Source: Gammaproteobacteria bacterium
GTDB taxonomy: Bacteria; Gemmatimonadota; Gemmatimonadetes; Longimicrobiales; Gaopeijiaceae
Assembly (NCBI GenBank): GCA_028819075.1
Contig: JAPPMM010000002.1
Span: 47,335 to 111,334 of the forward strand
Direction of reading: 5' to 3'
Length of the DNA: 64,000 bases
Shown one piece after another: positions 36,103-44,152 of this stretch (position 1 is its first letter; every line of letters starts with the position of its first letter). Both the position numbers and the translations under genes were made by a program. A model generated the notes under the pieces. It worked only from the letters and a program-made list of their open reading frames with translations, was not told the DNA's origin and ran no database searches.

Positions 36103-37473
36103 ATGCGCAGAACCCACCTTGCCATCGTCGGCCTCGCCCTCGTCGTCGCGGGGGTGGTAAGCCTGACGCGTCCATCCGCGCCGCTCGAAGGGGCTCCGGT
36201 GCCTCACGACATTCCCGCCGACGCCATCGTGCGCATGTTCGTGAAGCCCGAGGACGACCGCCTGCGGCTCCTGGTGCGGGTGCCGCTCAACACGATGCAG
36301 GACATCGTCTTCCCGACCTTCGGACCGGGCTATCTCGACATTCCCGAGGCCGAGGACGAGATCCGGCAGGGCGCGATGCTCTGGATCGGCACGCCGCTGC
36401 AGCTCTTCGAGAACGGGGAGCGGCTTCCCGCGCCCGAACTCGTGGCCGCGCTCGTGTCAATTCCTTCGGATCGCTCGTTCACCAGCTACGAGGCAGCGCT
36501 GGCGCACGTCACCGGCCCGCCGCTTGCCCCCGAGACGCAACTCGTCTGGCAGCAGGCTCTTCTCGACATCCTCCTTGAGTACCCCATCGCGTCCGCCGAC
36601 TCCGATTTCTCGATGGACCCCGGGCTGGAGCGGCTTGCGCTGCGGGTGAACACGATCCTGCGCTTCCTGCCCGCGGAGGGCGCGGAGCGGCTCTACCAGT
36701 ACACGGGCCACCCCGGGGTCGTGCGCCTGGATCCCCGCTGGCACCAGGCGGCGTGGCGCTTCGTGGTGCTCGGCTTCCAGCACATCCTGGACGGCATCGA
36801 CCACCTGCTCTTCCTGCTCTGCCTGGTCGCGCCGCTGCGCAGGATCCGCTCGCTGGTGATTCTCGTCACCGCCTTCACCGTCGCGCACTCGGTGACGCTG
36901 GCGGCCTCCGCCTTCAACTTCGCTCCCAACACCCTCTGGTTCCCGCCGCTGGTCGAGACCCTCATCGCCGCCTCGATCGTCTACATGGCGCTCGAGAACA
37001 TCGTGGGCACCAAGGTGAAAACCCGCTGGATCATCACGTTCGCCTTCGGCCTTGCCCACGGCTTCGGGTTCTCGTTCGCGCTGCGCGAAACCATGCAGTT
37101 CGCGGGGTCGCACCTGGTGACTTCGCTGCTGGCGTTCAACGTGGGGGTGGAGCTGGGTCAGCTCGCGGCACTGCTGATCATCGTGCCGGCGCTGGAGCTG
37201 CTCTACCGCTTCGCGATCAGGGAGAAGATCGGCAACATCCTGCTCTCCGCACTGGTGGCGCACACGGCGTGGCACTGGATGACGGAACGGTGGGGCGTGC
37301 TCACCCAGTACACGTTCCGCTGGCCCGTCTTCGACCTCGGGCTCTTGGCGCGCACCCTGGCGCTGGTGGCGCTCACGCTGGCGGTGATGGGCGCCACCTG
37401 GCTGGTGATCGGCTGGATCCGGCGGCCGCAGGAAAAGGGGGTCGCCGAAGAGGACGCCGCCGCGCGGCGCTAG
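36103..37473 (+). CDS. HupE/UreJ-family membrane protein with long extracytoplasmic domain
   Basis: 456 residues. Residue 1-25 is a signal anchor (LAIVGLALVVAGVVSL). Residues about 30-215 form an exported domain without clear relatives. Residues about 220-445 contain six or seven membrane spans with HupE/UreJ signatures: GFQHILDGIDHLLFLLCL, TVAHSVTLAAS, FGLAHGFGFSFAL, and NVGVELGQ. HupE and UreJ proteins are nickel or cobalt permeases beside hydrogenase and urease genes, but neither enzyme is encoded here. The conserved His/Asp residues of the membrane part are retained. ATG 36103 was chosen because it starts the signal anchor; its frame stays open further upstream without similarity. Confidence 0.85.
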   Translation: MRRTHLAIVGLALVVAGVVSLTRPSAPLEGAPVPHDIPADAIVRMFVKPEDDRLRLLVRVPLNTMQDIVFPTFGPGYLDIPEAEDEIRQGAMLWIGTPLQLFENGERLPAPELVAALVSIPSDRSFTSYEAALAHVTGPPLAPETQLVWQQALLDILLEYPIASADSDFSMDPGLERLALRVNTILRFLPAEGAERLYQYTGHPGVVRLDPRWHQAAWRFVVLGFQHILDGIDHLLFLLCLVAPLRRIRSLVILVTAFTVAHSVTLAASAFNFAPNTLWFPPLVETLIAASIVYMALENIVGTKVKTRWIITFAFGLAHGFGFSFALRETMQFAGSHLVTSLLAFNVGVELGQLAALLIIVPALELLYRFAIREKIGNILLSALVAHTAWHWMTERWGVLTQYTFRWPVFDLGLLARTLALVALTLAVMGATWLVIGWIRRPQEKGVAEEDAAARR

Positions 37474-37474
37474 C

Positions 37475-38116
37475 TTAGCTGCCGATCCCGAAGCAGTAGA
37501 AGAAGCCGTTGCCGCCCGTGCCCTGCAGGTCCTCCTGGCCACAGCCGCGCGAGGCGTGCGCCGAGTTCCAGGAAGTGGGGTTCTGCCCGCCGCCCACGCG
37601 GTCGTGGTGGCCGACCAGCGCGCTGCCGTCGCTGCCGTTGCTGGTCCAGTTCTCGCAGGTGGTGTCGCCGTCCGCGCCGGAGGCCATGCCGTCCATGGTC
37701 GAACCGGTGATGATGTCGTGCATGTTGGGCGAGTCGCCGCGGCCGTTCACCTCAGCGCCGCGCTCGGTGAGCGAGTTCTCCTTGCCCAGCAGGTTGCTCT
37801 CGGAGTGGAGGTCGTCCACGTCGCGGGCGACCATGGTGCCGGCGTAGTTGTACCAGGGGCCGTCGCCGATGCGGTCGCGGGCGTTCTCCCCCGATTCGCC
37901 GGTCGTGCTCAGGTAGGCGCGCCAGATCAGGTCGCCGGCGCCCACCGCGTAGGCGCGATCCTGGCAGATCTGATCGGCTCCCTGCAGGCCGCCGAGATTG
38001 GCTCCGTCGCCGGAACCGGCGCTGGTGAGGAAGAAGTTCATCTGCGCGCTCTGCGCGTGTGCGGCCTGTGCGCCGGCGGCGAGCGTCATGACGAGGATCG
38101 GGAGTAGCTTGCGCAT
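37475..38116 (-). CDS. Secreted endostatin-like (C-type-lectin-fold) protein
   Basis: 213 residues. A signal peptide (LLPILVMTLAAGAQAAHAQ) is followed by a single domain that resembles the NC10/endostatin fold: LGGLQGADQICQDRAYAVG, WRAYLSTTGE, ARDRIGDGPWYNYAGTMVA, CENWTS, and a C-terminal CGQ...FFYCFGIGS. Cysteines occur in pairs compatible with disulfides. In animals this fold belongs to collagen XVIII; bacterial versions exist in environmental genomes and have no assigned function. The similarity is by eye and fold-level only. ATG 38116 has CAGGAG upstream. Its stop is one base from the stop of the HupE-like gene. Confidence 0.7.
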   Translation of the reverse strand: MRKLLPILVMTLAAGAQAAHAQSAQMNFFLTSAGSGDGANLGGLQGADQICQDRAYAVGAGDLIWRAYLSTTGESGENARDRIGDGPWYNYAGTMVARDVDDLHSESNLLGKENSLTERGAEVNGRGDSPNMHDIITGSTMDGMASGADGDTTCENWTSNGSDGSALVGHHDRVGGGQNPTSWNSAHASRGCGQEDLQGTGGNGFFYCFGIGS

Positions 38117-38443
38117 GCGTCATCTCCTGGTGCTGTGGTGGCCGGCATGTCGGGATGCTGGCTGCGCGCAAGCCGGGCGCGCGACCGCATCGATGGCTGC
38201 GGGGGCCTGGAATCGCCGAATGAGGACAGTAGCAGATTGGGCGACCTGGCCCCTCCCGGCAAGATCATTCCACCTTTCCGGATGCCCCGCCGGACGGCTG
38301 TCCGGCATGATCGTCCGCCGGCCGTCCGGGCCTCCCGGGTCTTGCCGGGCGGCAAGGTGCGGATCAATACTGGCACGGACGGTGGCCGAGCGTCGGCCGC
38401 CCCGGAAACCGCCAACCATTCCCCGCCAACACGGATGGTACTC
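38117..38443. other. Divergent intergenic region rich in GC palindromes
   Basis: 327 bases without a gene between two divergently read exported-protein genes. Left third: leader of the endostatin-like gene. Middle: several overlapping inverted repeats built from CCGGACGG/CCGTCCGG (about 38280-38335) that could form alternative hairpins. I see no clear promoter hexamers, open frame or RNA gene. Confidence 0.45.
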
Positions 38444-38920
38444 ATGCCAGGAACTCGCAGATGGAGCCCGTGGTCGTTGGCCGCACTTCTCGCCGCGCTG
38501 GGCTGTGGTGGCGGGGGAGATGCGGGTGACTCGATGGACGAGGGCGGGATGGCCGAAGAAGCGGCCGCCATGGACGACGCCATGAGGGTCCACATCACCG
38601 AACCCGCCGACGGCGCAACGGTCGACGGCAGCTCCGTCCGGGTGGTCTTCGAGGTCGACAACCTCGAGGTCGTCGAGGCGGGAGTGATGGACCCGGGCAC
38701 CGGGCATCATCACCTGCTGATCAACGCCGACCTCACGCCCGCCGACCAGCCTATCCCCGCGGTCGAAGGCAGCTACGTCCACTTCGGTCTGGCCCAGACC
38801 GAGTACGAGATGACGGATCTGGAGCCGGGCGACTACACGATCATCGCGGTCGTGGCGGACGGCTTGCACGTGCCGCTGCAACCCTGGGTGATCGACACGG
38901 TTCGCTTCACCGTTCGGTAG
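38444..38920 (+). CDS. DUF4399 lipoprotein
   Basis: 158 residues. A short lipoprotein signal (LAALLAALGC) is followed by a Gly/Glu/Met-rich spacer and one DUF4399 domain with its usual features: HITEPADGATVDGSSVRVVF, the GHHHLLIN histidine cluster near the middle, and YVHFGLAQTEYEM and VADGLHVPLQPWV later. The three adjacent His suggest metal binding, though the function of the family is unknown. The start could be ATG 38444 or an ATG three codons earlier. It ends six bases before the stop of the pilin-like gene on the other strand. Confidence 0.87.
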   Translation: MPGTRRWSPWSLAALLAALGCGGGGDAGDSMDEGGMAEEAAAMDDAMRVHITEPADGATVDGSSVRVVFEVDNLEVVEAGVMDPGTGHHHLLINADLTPADQPIPAVEGSYVHFGLAQTEYEMTDLEPGDYTIIAVVADGLHVPLQPWVIDTVRFTVR

Positions 38921-38926
38921 GATCGC

Positions 38927-39319
38927 CTATCGGGTGCAGGCGATCTCCCCGGGTCCCCCCGGACTCCCCAGCGTGGTCGCCGTCGCGTCGCCGTAGTAGA
39001 CCGAGCACCCGTCGTCGTCTTCAAAGGCCTCGTGGGCCGCGGTTGCGGACCAGCCGGTACCCGATGCTTCCGTGACGGTGACGGTCACCCGGTCCGAGGA
39101 AGAGAACTCGAGGTCGTCGAAGTCGTTCGAGTAGGTCAGTTCGTCGGCGTAGTGGATCTCCTGCTGGGTGGCCAGGTTCCTGAGATCCGCCTGCATTGTC
39201 GCCACGAAGGCCCGGTCGCGCGCCGCCGTCAGCCGGGGAATCGCGATCGTGGCCAGAATGCCGATGATCAGGGTGACGAGAAGTAGCTCGATGAGAGAAA
39301 ACCCACTTGAATTGCGCAT
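38927..39319 (-). CDS. Type IV pilin-like protein
   Basis: 130 residues. A short basic leader (MRNSSG) is followed by the prepilin-peptidase site G/FSLIE and a hydrophobic helix LLLVTLIIGILATIAIP, the hallmark of type IV pilins and pseudopilins. The helix continues as RLTAARDRAFVATMQADL, and a small beta domain with one cysteine pair (CSVYYG; IACTR) follows, as in minor or GspG/PilA-type pilins. ATG 39319 has AGGGAGGGG upstream. No pilus assembly or prepilin peptidase gene is in the window, so it probably depends on machinery encoded elsewhere. Confidence 0.9.
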   Translation of the reverse strand: MRNSSGFSLIELLLVTLIIGILATIAIPRLTAARDRAFVATMQADLRNLATQQEIHYADELTYSNDFDDLEFSSSDRVTVTVTEASGTGWSATAAHEAFEDDDGCSVYYGDATATTLGSPGGPGEIACTR

Positions 39320-39595
39320 TGCCCCTCCCTGGAGATGATCCGTTCGCGCGGTCGCGGCCGCGCTTCTCGATGGCACCTTCAATCGAAACACGAGAGGCCG
39401 GGCGCCTCCATGGCTGGATGGGGCGTCCTCGGGGAAGCCGGACGCGCGCGGCTCGCATCTACCGCGCCGCTTGCGCTCCGGGTTAGACTATCCGTCGGTG
39501 GGAGCTGACGCGGAAGCGGGTTCCGCGGCTACCGGAGACCCGCGCAACCCAAACGACATGCACCGGCTCGACCCGAGCCCGTGCGGAGAGCGGAC

Positions 39596-40894
39596 ATGGA
39601 CAACGGCGGGGCGCAGAACGGCACTCTTTCGATCACCGACAATCGTACCGGCGCCGAGTACGAGGTCGACATCCTGGAAGGCGACGTGATCCGGGCCATG
39701 GATCTGCGCCGGATCAAGGTCCGGGACACCGACTTCGGCATGATGGCGTACGATCCCGGCTTCTCGAACACGGCCAATACCCGCAGCACGATCACCTACA
39801 TCGACGGCTCCAAGGGGATCCTGCAATACCGCGGCTATCCCATCGAGCAACTGGCGGGAAGGGCCACCTTCCTGGAGGTGGCCTACCTGATCCTCAAGGG
39901 CGAACTGCCGACGGATGCCGAGCTCGACGCCTTCCGCGACGAAGTCAGGATCCACACCTACATCCACGAGAACCTGACCAAGCTGATCGACGCGTTCCGC
40001 TACAACGCGCACGCGATGGGCATGGCGATCAGTACGGTCGCGGCGATGTCCACCTTCTATCCCGAAGCCAGGAACATCCACGATCCGGAGAATCGCTGGA
40101 AGCAGATCGTGCGCCTGATCGCCAAGATGCCTACCATCGCGGCCTTCACCTACCGCCATCACAAGGGGCTGCCGCTCGCGTATCCCGACAACAACCTCAA
40201 CTACACGCAGAACTTCCTGTCGATGCTGTTCCGCATCGGCGTGCGCGAGTACGAGCCCCATCCGGCGCTGGAGCGCGCCCTGGAGGTGCTGTTCATCCTG
40301 CATGCCGACCACGAGCAGAACTGCTCCACGACCGCGATGCGGGTCATCGGCAGCTCCCAGTCCGACCCCTATTCGGCCCACGCCGGCGCGATGGCGGCGC
40401 TGTTCGGGCCGCTCCACGGGGGTGCCAACGAAGCGGTTCTGCGCATGCTCGAAGAGATCGGAAGCACCGATCACATCCCCGAATTCATGGAAAGCGTGAA
40501 GCGGGGCGAGCGGCGTCTCATGGGCTTCGGACACCGGGTGTACAAGGCCTACGACCCGCGCGCCAGCATCATCAAGCAGACGGCGCACGAGGTGTTCGAG
40601 GTGCTGGGCAAGAATCCGCTTCTGGACATCGCCCTGGAGCTTGAGAAGATCGCGCTGGGCGAGGAGTACTTCATCCGGCGCAACCTGTATCCCAACGTCG
40701 ACTTCTACTCGGGGCTCATCTATCAGTCGATGGGGTTCCCGTCGGAGATGTTCCCGCTGCTCTTCGCCATTCCCCGCACCGTGGGCTGGCTTACGCAGTG
40801 GGAGGAGATGGTCAACGACCGCGAGCAGCGCATCGCGCGTCCGCGCCAGGTCTTCGTGGGACCCGAAGAGCGTCCCTACCCGCAAAGCGGTTGA
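39596..40894 (+). CDS. gltA: Citrate synthase
   Basis: 432-residue type II citrate synthase, which condenses oxaloacetate and acetyl-CoA at the entry to the TCA cycle. The catalytic residues are H274 in GPLHGGANEAV, H313 in GFGHRVYKAYDPR and D369 in NVDFYSG. The N-terminal beta-rich domain (ITDNRTGAEYEVDILEGDVI) is of the hexameric, Gram-negative-type enzyme that can be inhibited by NADH. ATG 39596 has GGAG seven bases before it; a GTG five codons upstream is less likely. The MBL-fold gene overlaps its stop codon. Confidence 0.97.
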   Translation: MDNGGAQNGTLSITDNRTGAEYEVDILEGDVIRAMDLRRIKVRDTDFGMMAYDPGFSNTANTRSTITYIDGSKGILQYRGYPIEQLAGRATFLEVAYLILKGELPTDAELDAFRDEVRIHTYIHENLTKLIDAFRYNAHAMGMAISTVAAMSTFYPEARNIHDPENRWKQIVRLIAKMPTIAAFTYRHHKGLPLAYPDNNLNYTQNFLSMLFRIGVREYEPHPALERALEVLFILHADHEQNCSTTAMRVIGSSQSDPYSAHAGAMAALFGPLHGGANEAVLRMLEEIGSTDHIPEFMESVKRGERRLMGFGHRVYKAYDPRASIIKQTAHEVFEVLGKNPLLDIALELEKIALGEEYFIRRNLYPNVDFYSGLIYQSMGFPSEMFPLLFAIPRTVGWLTQWEEMVNDREQRIARPRQVFVGPEERPYPQSG

Positions 40895-41769
40895 TCGAAC
40901 TCCTCGACCTCGAACATCTGGGTCTTCAGGGCGCGATCTCGTCCTTTCTGCTGGAGGTCCCCGAGCCGGTCCTGGTCGATCCGGGACCCGCGACCTGCCT
41001 GGATGCGCTCCGGGTCCGCCTGGCGGAGCGAGGTCTCGCGATCTCCGACCTGCGCGCCGTCTTTCTCACCCACATCCACCTGGATCATGCCGGAGCAACG
41101 GGGCATCTGGCAGGTGAGAACGACGCGCTGACCGTGCACGTCCACGCGGACGCCGCGCCCCACATTGCCGACCCGGAGCGCCTGGTGCGAAGCACGCGGC
41201 GCACGTTCGGCGAGGAACACGACCGCCTGTGGGGGGAGGTGCGGCCGGTGCCGGCGCGCAACATCCGTCCGTGGGCGCCGGGGGAGCGCGCCCCGCTGCG
41301 GCTCCTGCGCCCCATCTCCACTCCAGGCCACATCGGCCATCACGTCGCCTGGCTGCACGACCGCGACGGCGTGCTGCTGTGCGGCGACGCGCTGGGCGTG
41401 ATCCTCGACCGCCGCGCTCCCGTGCACCCGCCCACCCCGGCGCCCGGCGTGGATGCGGAGACCTGGCAGTCGACGCTGGAACGGGTGCGGATCTATGATC
41501 CCGACCGCTTCGCGGTGGCCCACTTCGGCATCTACGACGACTTCGGCGCCCGGCGGGAAGAGCTGAGCGAGGCGCTGGCGGCGCTGGAAGAGCGGGCGCG
41601 CGCCAGCCTGGCGACGGACGACCCGCGGCTCGCCGAGGAGTACGAGAGGGAGACGAGGGAACGGCAGGCGGCGGCGATCGGGCAGGAGAGAGCCCGGCGC
41701 TACTTCGATGTATTCAACGCGGCCAACGACTGGGCGGGAATGCGGCTTTACCTGAAGCGCCTCGCTTGA
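40891..41769 (+). CDS. MBL-fold metallo-hydrolase
   Basis: 292-residue metallo-beta-lactamase-fold hydrolase. Two-metal site motifs are complete: THIHLDHAG (HxHxDH), TPGHIGHH, CGDALG and a final AHFG. The extra C-terminal 80 residues are helical (EELSEALAALEERARASL). It resembles glyoxalase II-like and quorum-lactone-like enzymes, but no specific substrate can be read. The start is TTG 40891, overlapping the gltA stop in a TTGA arrangement; no ATG or GTG is available before the conserved N-terminal strand. The infC promoter lies over its last codons. Confidence 0.88.
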   Translation: MIELLDLEHLGLQGAISSFLLEVPEPVLVDPGPATCLDALRVRLAERGLAISDLRAVFLTHIHLDHAGATGHLAGENDALTVHVHADAAPHIADPERLVRSTRRTFGEEHDRLWGEVRPVPARNIRPWAPGERAPLRLLRPISTPGHIGHHVAWLHDRDGVLLCGDALGVILDRRAPVHPPTPAPGVDAETWQSTLERVRIYDPDRFAVAHFGIYDDFGARREELSEALAALEERARASLATDDPRLAEEYERETRERQAAAIGQERARRYFDVFNAANDWAGMRLYLKRLA

Positions 41770-41793
41770 CCCTGCGCCGCTCATCCCTATCTT
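41766..41793 (+). promoter_or_regulatory. Promoter of the infC operon
   Basis: TTGACC (41766-41771) and TATCTT (41788-41793) are separated by 16 bases, a good housekeeping-type pair. Transcription should begin near 41800, giving a leader of about 190 bases before infC. Confidence 0.65.
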
Positions 41794-41799
41794 TCGCCG

Positions 41800-41992
41800 T
41801 TGACAACGCGGAAGCGAGGATCGCACGTTCCCTCCACCTTCGGCGCCCGGCGCCGCAGGGTTACGAGACGGGCCGGCCGGCGAGCAGCGTCGATCGGCCG
41901 CCCGGCGTTTCGTGTCCCGGGGTGGCCCGGGTTTTTTTGTCCCACGATGCCCGCCGGAAGGCGGGTTCATTTGAACCACGGAGGAACAGGCC
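41800..41992 (+). promoter_or_regulatory. Structured infC leader with terminator-like hairpin (attenuator candidate)
   Basis: Three stems follow each other. First, CGGGC-C-GGCCG (41869-41879) pairs with CGGCCGCCCG (41895-41904), ten pairs with one bulge. Second, CCCGG (41916-41920) pairs with CCGGG (41927-41931) and is followed by seven T (41932-41938), a rho-independent terminator shape. Third, CCCGCC-GGAA-GGCGGG (41950-41965). The Shine-Dalgarno GGAGG is at 41980. In Bacillus the same operon is controlled by L20 through leader attenuation; a similar role here is inferred from position and shape. Confidence 0.6.
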
Positions 41993-42505
41993 ATAAAGGA
42001 ACAGAGGATCCGAGTCAACGACCAGATCAGAATCAGTCCCGTTCGGCTCATCGACGAGCGGGGCGCCCAGGTGGGTATCGTCTCCATAGAGGAGGCGCGC
42101 GAAAGGGCCGGCAGGGCCGGCCTGGATCTGGTCGAGGTGGCGCCGGCCGCGCGTCCGCCCGTATGCCGGCTCATGGACTACGGGAAGTACAAGTACAACG
42201 CGGCCCGCAAGGCCAAGGAAGCAAAGAAGAAGCAGCATCACATACAGATCAAGGAAGTGAAGTTCAGGCCAGGCATCGAGGATCACGACTACGACTTCAA
42301 GGTCCGGCACGCCCGCCGCTTCCTCGGCGACGGCAACAAGGTGAAGCTGACGATGATGTTCCGCGGGCGGCAGCTCTCGCACCCCGAGATCGGGCTGGAG
42401 GTGCTGAGGCGGGTGACCGAGGACCTGGAAGAGGTTTCGAAGATTGAGACGCGCCCGGTGAGGGAAGGGCGCACCATGACAATGGTGTTGGCTCCGAGGA
42501 GTTAG
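41993..42505 (+). CDS. infC: Translation initiation factor IF-3, ATA start codon
   Basis: 170-residue IF-3, which binds the 30S subunit and checks start codon and initiator tRNA. The N-terminal domain runs from QRIRVNDQIRISPVRLIDERG, the linker is DYGKYKYNAARKAKEAKKKQ, and the C-terminal domain ends MVLAPRS. Alignment with family members puts the start at ATA 41993. GGAGG at 41980-41984 is eight bases before it. The frame has a TGA at 41972, and the only other codon before residue 26 that could start is an ACG inside the ribosome-binding site, so ATA is strongly favoured. A rare start codon in infC permits self-regulation, as with ATT in E. coli. First gene of the operon. Confidence 0.93.
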   Translation: MKEQRIRVNDQIRISPVRLIDERGAQVGIVSIEEARERAGRAGLDLVEVAPAARPPVCRLMDYGKYKYNAARKAKEAKKKQHHIQIKEVKFRPGIEDHDYDFKVRHARRFLGDGNKVKLTMMFRGRQLSHPEIGLEVLRRVTEDLEEVSKIETRPVREGRTMTMVLAPRS

Positions 42506-42508
42506 ATC

Positions 42509-42706
42509 GTGCCGAAGATGAAGACCAACCGCGGAGCGGCCAAGCGGATTCGCCGCACCGGCCGCGGCAAGCTCCGCAGGATGAGGGCGTACAAGAGCCA
42601 CATCCTCACCAAGAAGACCCGGAAACGGAAGCGCCGCCTGCGTTCCGCCACGCTGGTGTCCGGCGCGGACGAGCGCAGGCTCCGCCGCCTGCTTCCCAAC
42701 TCATAA
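42509..42706 (+). CDS. rpmI: Ribosomal protein bL35
   Basis: 65-residue large-subunit ribosomal protein. [20 protein letters not shown] at the start and [16 protein letters not shown] in the middle are typical, and the length is normal. GTG 42509 is the start, three bases after the infC stop, with GAGGAG in the last infC codons as ribosome-binding site. The order infC-rpmI-rplT is the common bacterial one. Confidence 0.97.
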   Translation: MPKMKTNRGAAKRIRRTGRGKLRRMRAYKSHILTKKTRKRKRRLRSATLVSGADERRLRRLLPNS

Positions 42707-42727
42707 GGCCGCGGGAGAGAGAACCCC

Positions 42728-43090
42728 ATGCCCAGAACGACCGGCGCCCCCGCGCGCAAACGTCGCAAGAAGAAGATTCTCCGCCAGGCCAAGGGCTACT
42801 TCGGCGCCAGAAAGAAGCTGTACCGCACGGCGAAGGACGCCGTGGAGCGCGGCTGGGAGTACGCCTACCGGGACCGCAAGCAGAAGAAGCGGAATTTCCG
42901 GCGGCTCTGGATCACGCGCATCAACGCGGCCTCACGGCAGCACGACCTGTCCTATTCCCGGTTCATCAACGGCCTCCAGCGGGCGGGTATCGAACTCGAC
43001 CGCAAGTCGCTGGCCGACCTGGCCGTGCGCAACCCGGAGGCGTTCGCTGCCCTGGCGGACCGCGCCAAGCAGGGACTGGCCGGTGCCTGA
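42728..43090 (+). CDS. rplT: Ribosomal protein bL20
   Basis: 120-residue large-subunit protein needed for early 50S assembly. [24 protein letters not shown] and [11 protein letters not shown] are diagnostic (shortened view: [11 protein letters not shown] and [10 protein letters not shown]), followed by the globular domain with [18 protein letters not shown]. In many bacteria L20 represses its own operon by binding the leader or the intergenic mRNA, which makes the structured infC leader of interest. ATG 42728 has a GGGAGAG upstream, 21 bases after rpmI. Confidence 0.97.
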   Translation: MPRTTGAPARKRRKKKILRQAKGYFGARKKLYRTAKDAVERGWEYAYRDRKQKKRNFRRLWITRINAASRQHDLSYSRFINGLQRAGIELDRKSLADLAVRNPEAFAALADRAKQGLAGA

Positions 43091-43120
43091 GCGCGGTTCG
43101 CGCGCCTAGTCCGACACTTC

Positions 43121-44152
43121 GTGTCCGAGGCCGGCTCTCTCGTTGACGAGCTCCGGGCGCTCGAACGGGAGGCGCGGGACGCCATCACCGGCACGAGCGA
43201 TCCCGCTGCCCTGGAGCAGGTCCGGGTAGCATTCCTGGGCCGCAGGGAAGGGCGCGTATCGCGCATCCTGCGCCAGCTCGGCGGCCTCGGCCCGGAAGCA
43301 CGCCCGGCCGTCGGCGCCGAAGCGAACCGGGTCAAGCAGGTGCTGCGGGGGGCGCTGGAAGAGCGGGAACGCCGCTTCGCACGGGAGCGCGCGGGCAGCG
43401 GTACGCCGGCGCGGGACCTCACGCTTCCCGGGCGGGACCGGTGGCGGGGCGCCCGCCACCCCGTCACCCTGGTCGTCGACGAGATCTGCGACATCTTTGC
43501 GCGCCTGGGGTTTACGCGCGCCCGCGGGCCCGAGGCGGAGACCGAGTGGTACAACTTCGTCGCGCTCAACACGCCCCTGGACCATCCCGCCGCGGACGAG
43601 CAGGACACCCTCTACCTGAAGGGCGGCGGGCTCCTGCGCAGCCACACCTCTCCGGTCCAGATCCGGATCCTCGAGCAGTACCGCCCTCCCGTGCGCATCC
43701 TCGCCCCCGGCCCGGCCTACCGGCGCGACACCTGGGACGCGACGCACGCGCCCGCGTTCTTCCAGATCGAAGGCCTGGCGGTGGACGAGGGCATCACCTT
43801 CGTGGACTTCAAGGCTACCCTTTCGGAGTTTGCGCGCCGGTTCTGGGGACCCGGCACCCGCATCCGCTTCCGCCCGGGCTACTTCCCGTTCACGGAGCCG
43901 AGCGCCGAGGTCGACGTGAAGAGGCGCGTGGTGGGAGCGGACGGCAGCGTCGAGGAGACGGCCTGGCTGGAGGTCATGGGGGCCGGAATGGTCGATCCGG
44001 CGGTGCTGGAGAACGTGGGCATCGATCCCGAACGCTATTCCGGGTGGGCCTTCGGCATGGGGCCCGCGCGCATCGCCATGCTCAAGTACGGGATAAACGA
44101 CATCCGGATGCTCTACGAGAACGACATCCGCTTCCTCTCCCAGTTCGCATGA
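43121..44152 (+). CDS. pheS: Phenylalanyl-tRNA synthetase alpha subunit
   Basis: 343-residue class II aminoacyl-tRNA synthetase subunit that holds the active site for charging tRNA-Phe. The N-terminal coiled-coil arm covers about residues 1-90. Motif 2 is around PVRILAPGPAYRRDTWDATH, the substrate-site FFQIEGLAVDEG follows, and motif 3 is in GWAFGMGPARIAMLKYGI. The start is GTG 43121, 30 bases after rplT. The stop overlaps the pheT start in an ATGA arrangement, matching the equal amounts needed for the alpha2-beta2 enzyme. Confidence 0.97.
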   Translation: MSEAGSLVDELRALEREARDAITGTSDPAALEQVRVAFLGRREGRVSRILRQLGGLGPEARPAVGAEANRVKQVLRGALEERERRFARERAGSGTPARDLTLPGRDRWRGARHPVTLVVDEICDIFARLGFTRARGPEAETEWYNFVALNTPLDHPAADEQDTLYLKGGGLLRSHTSPVQIRILEQYRPPVRILAPGPAYRRDTWDATHAPAFFQIEGLAVDEGITFVDFKATLSEFARRFWGPGTRIRFRPGYFPFTEPSAEVDVKRRVVGADGSVEETAWLEVMGAGMVDPAVLENVGIDPERYSGWAFGMGPARIAMLKYGINDIRMLYENDIRFLSQFA

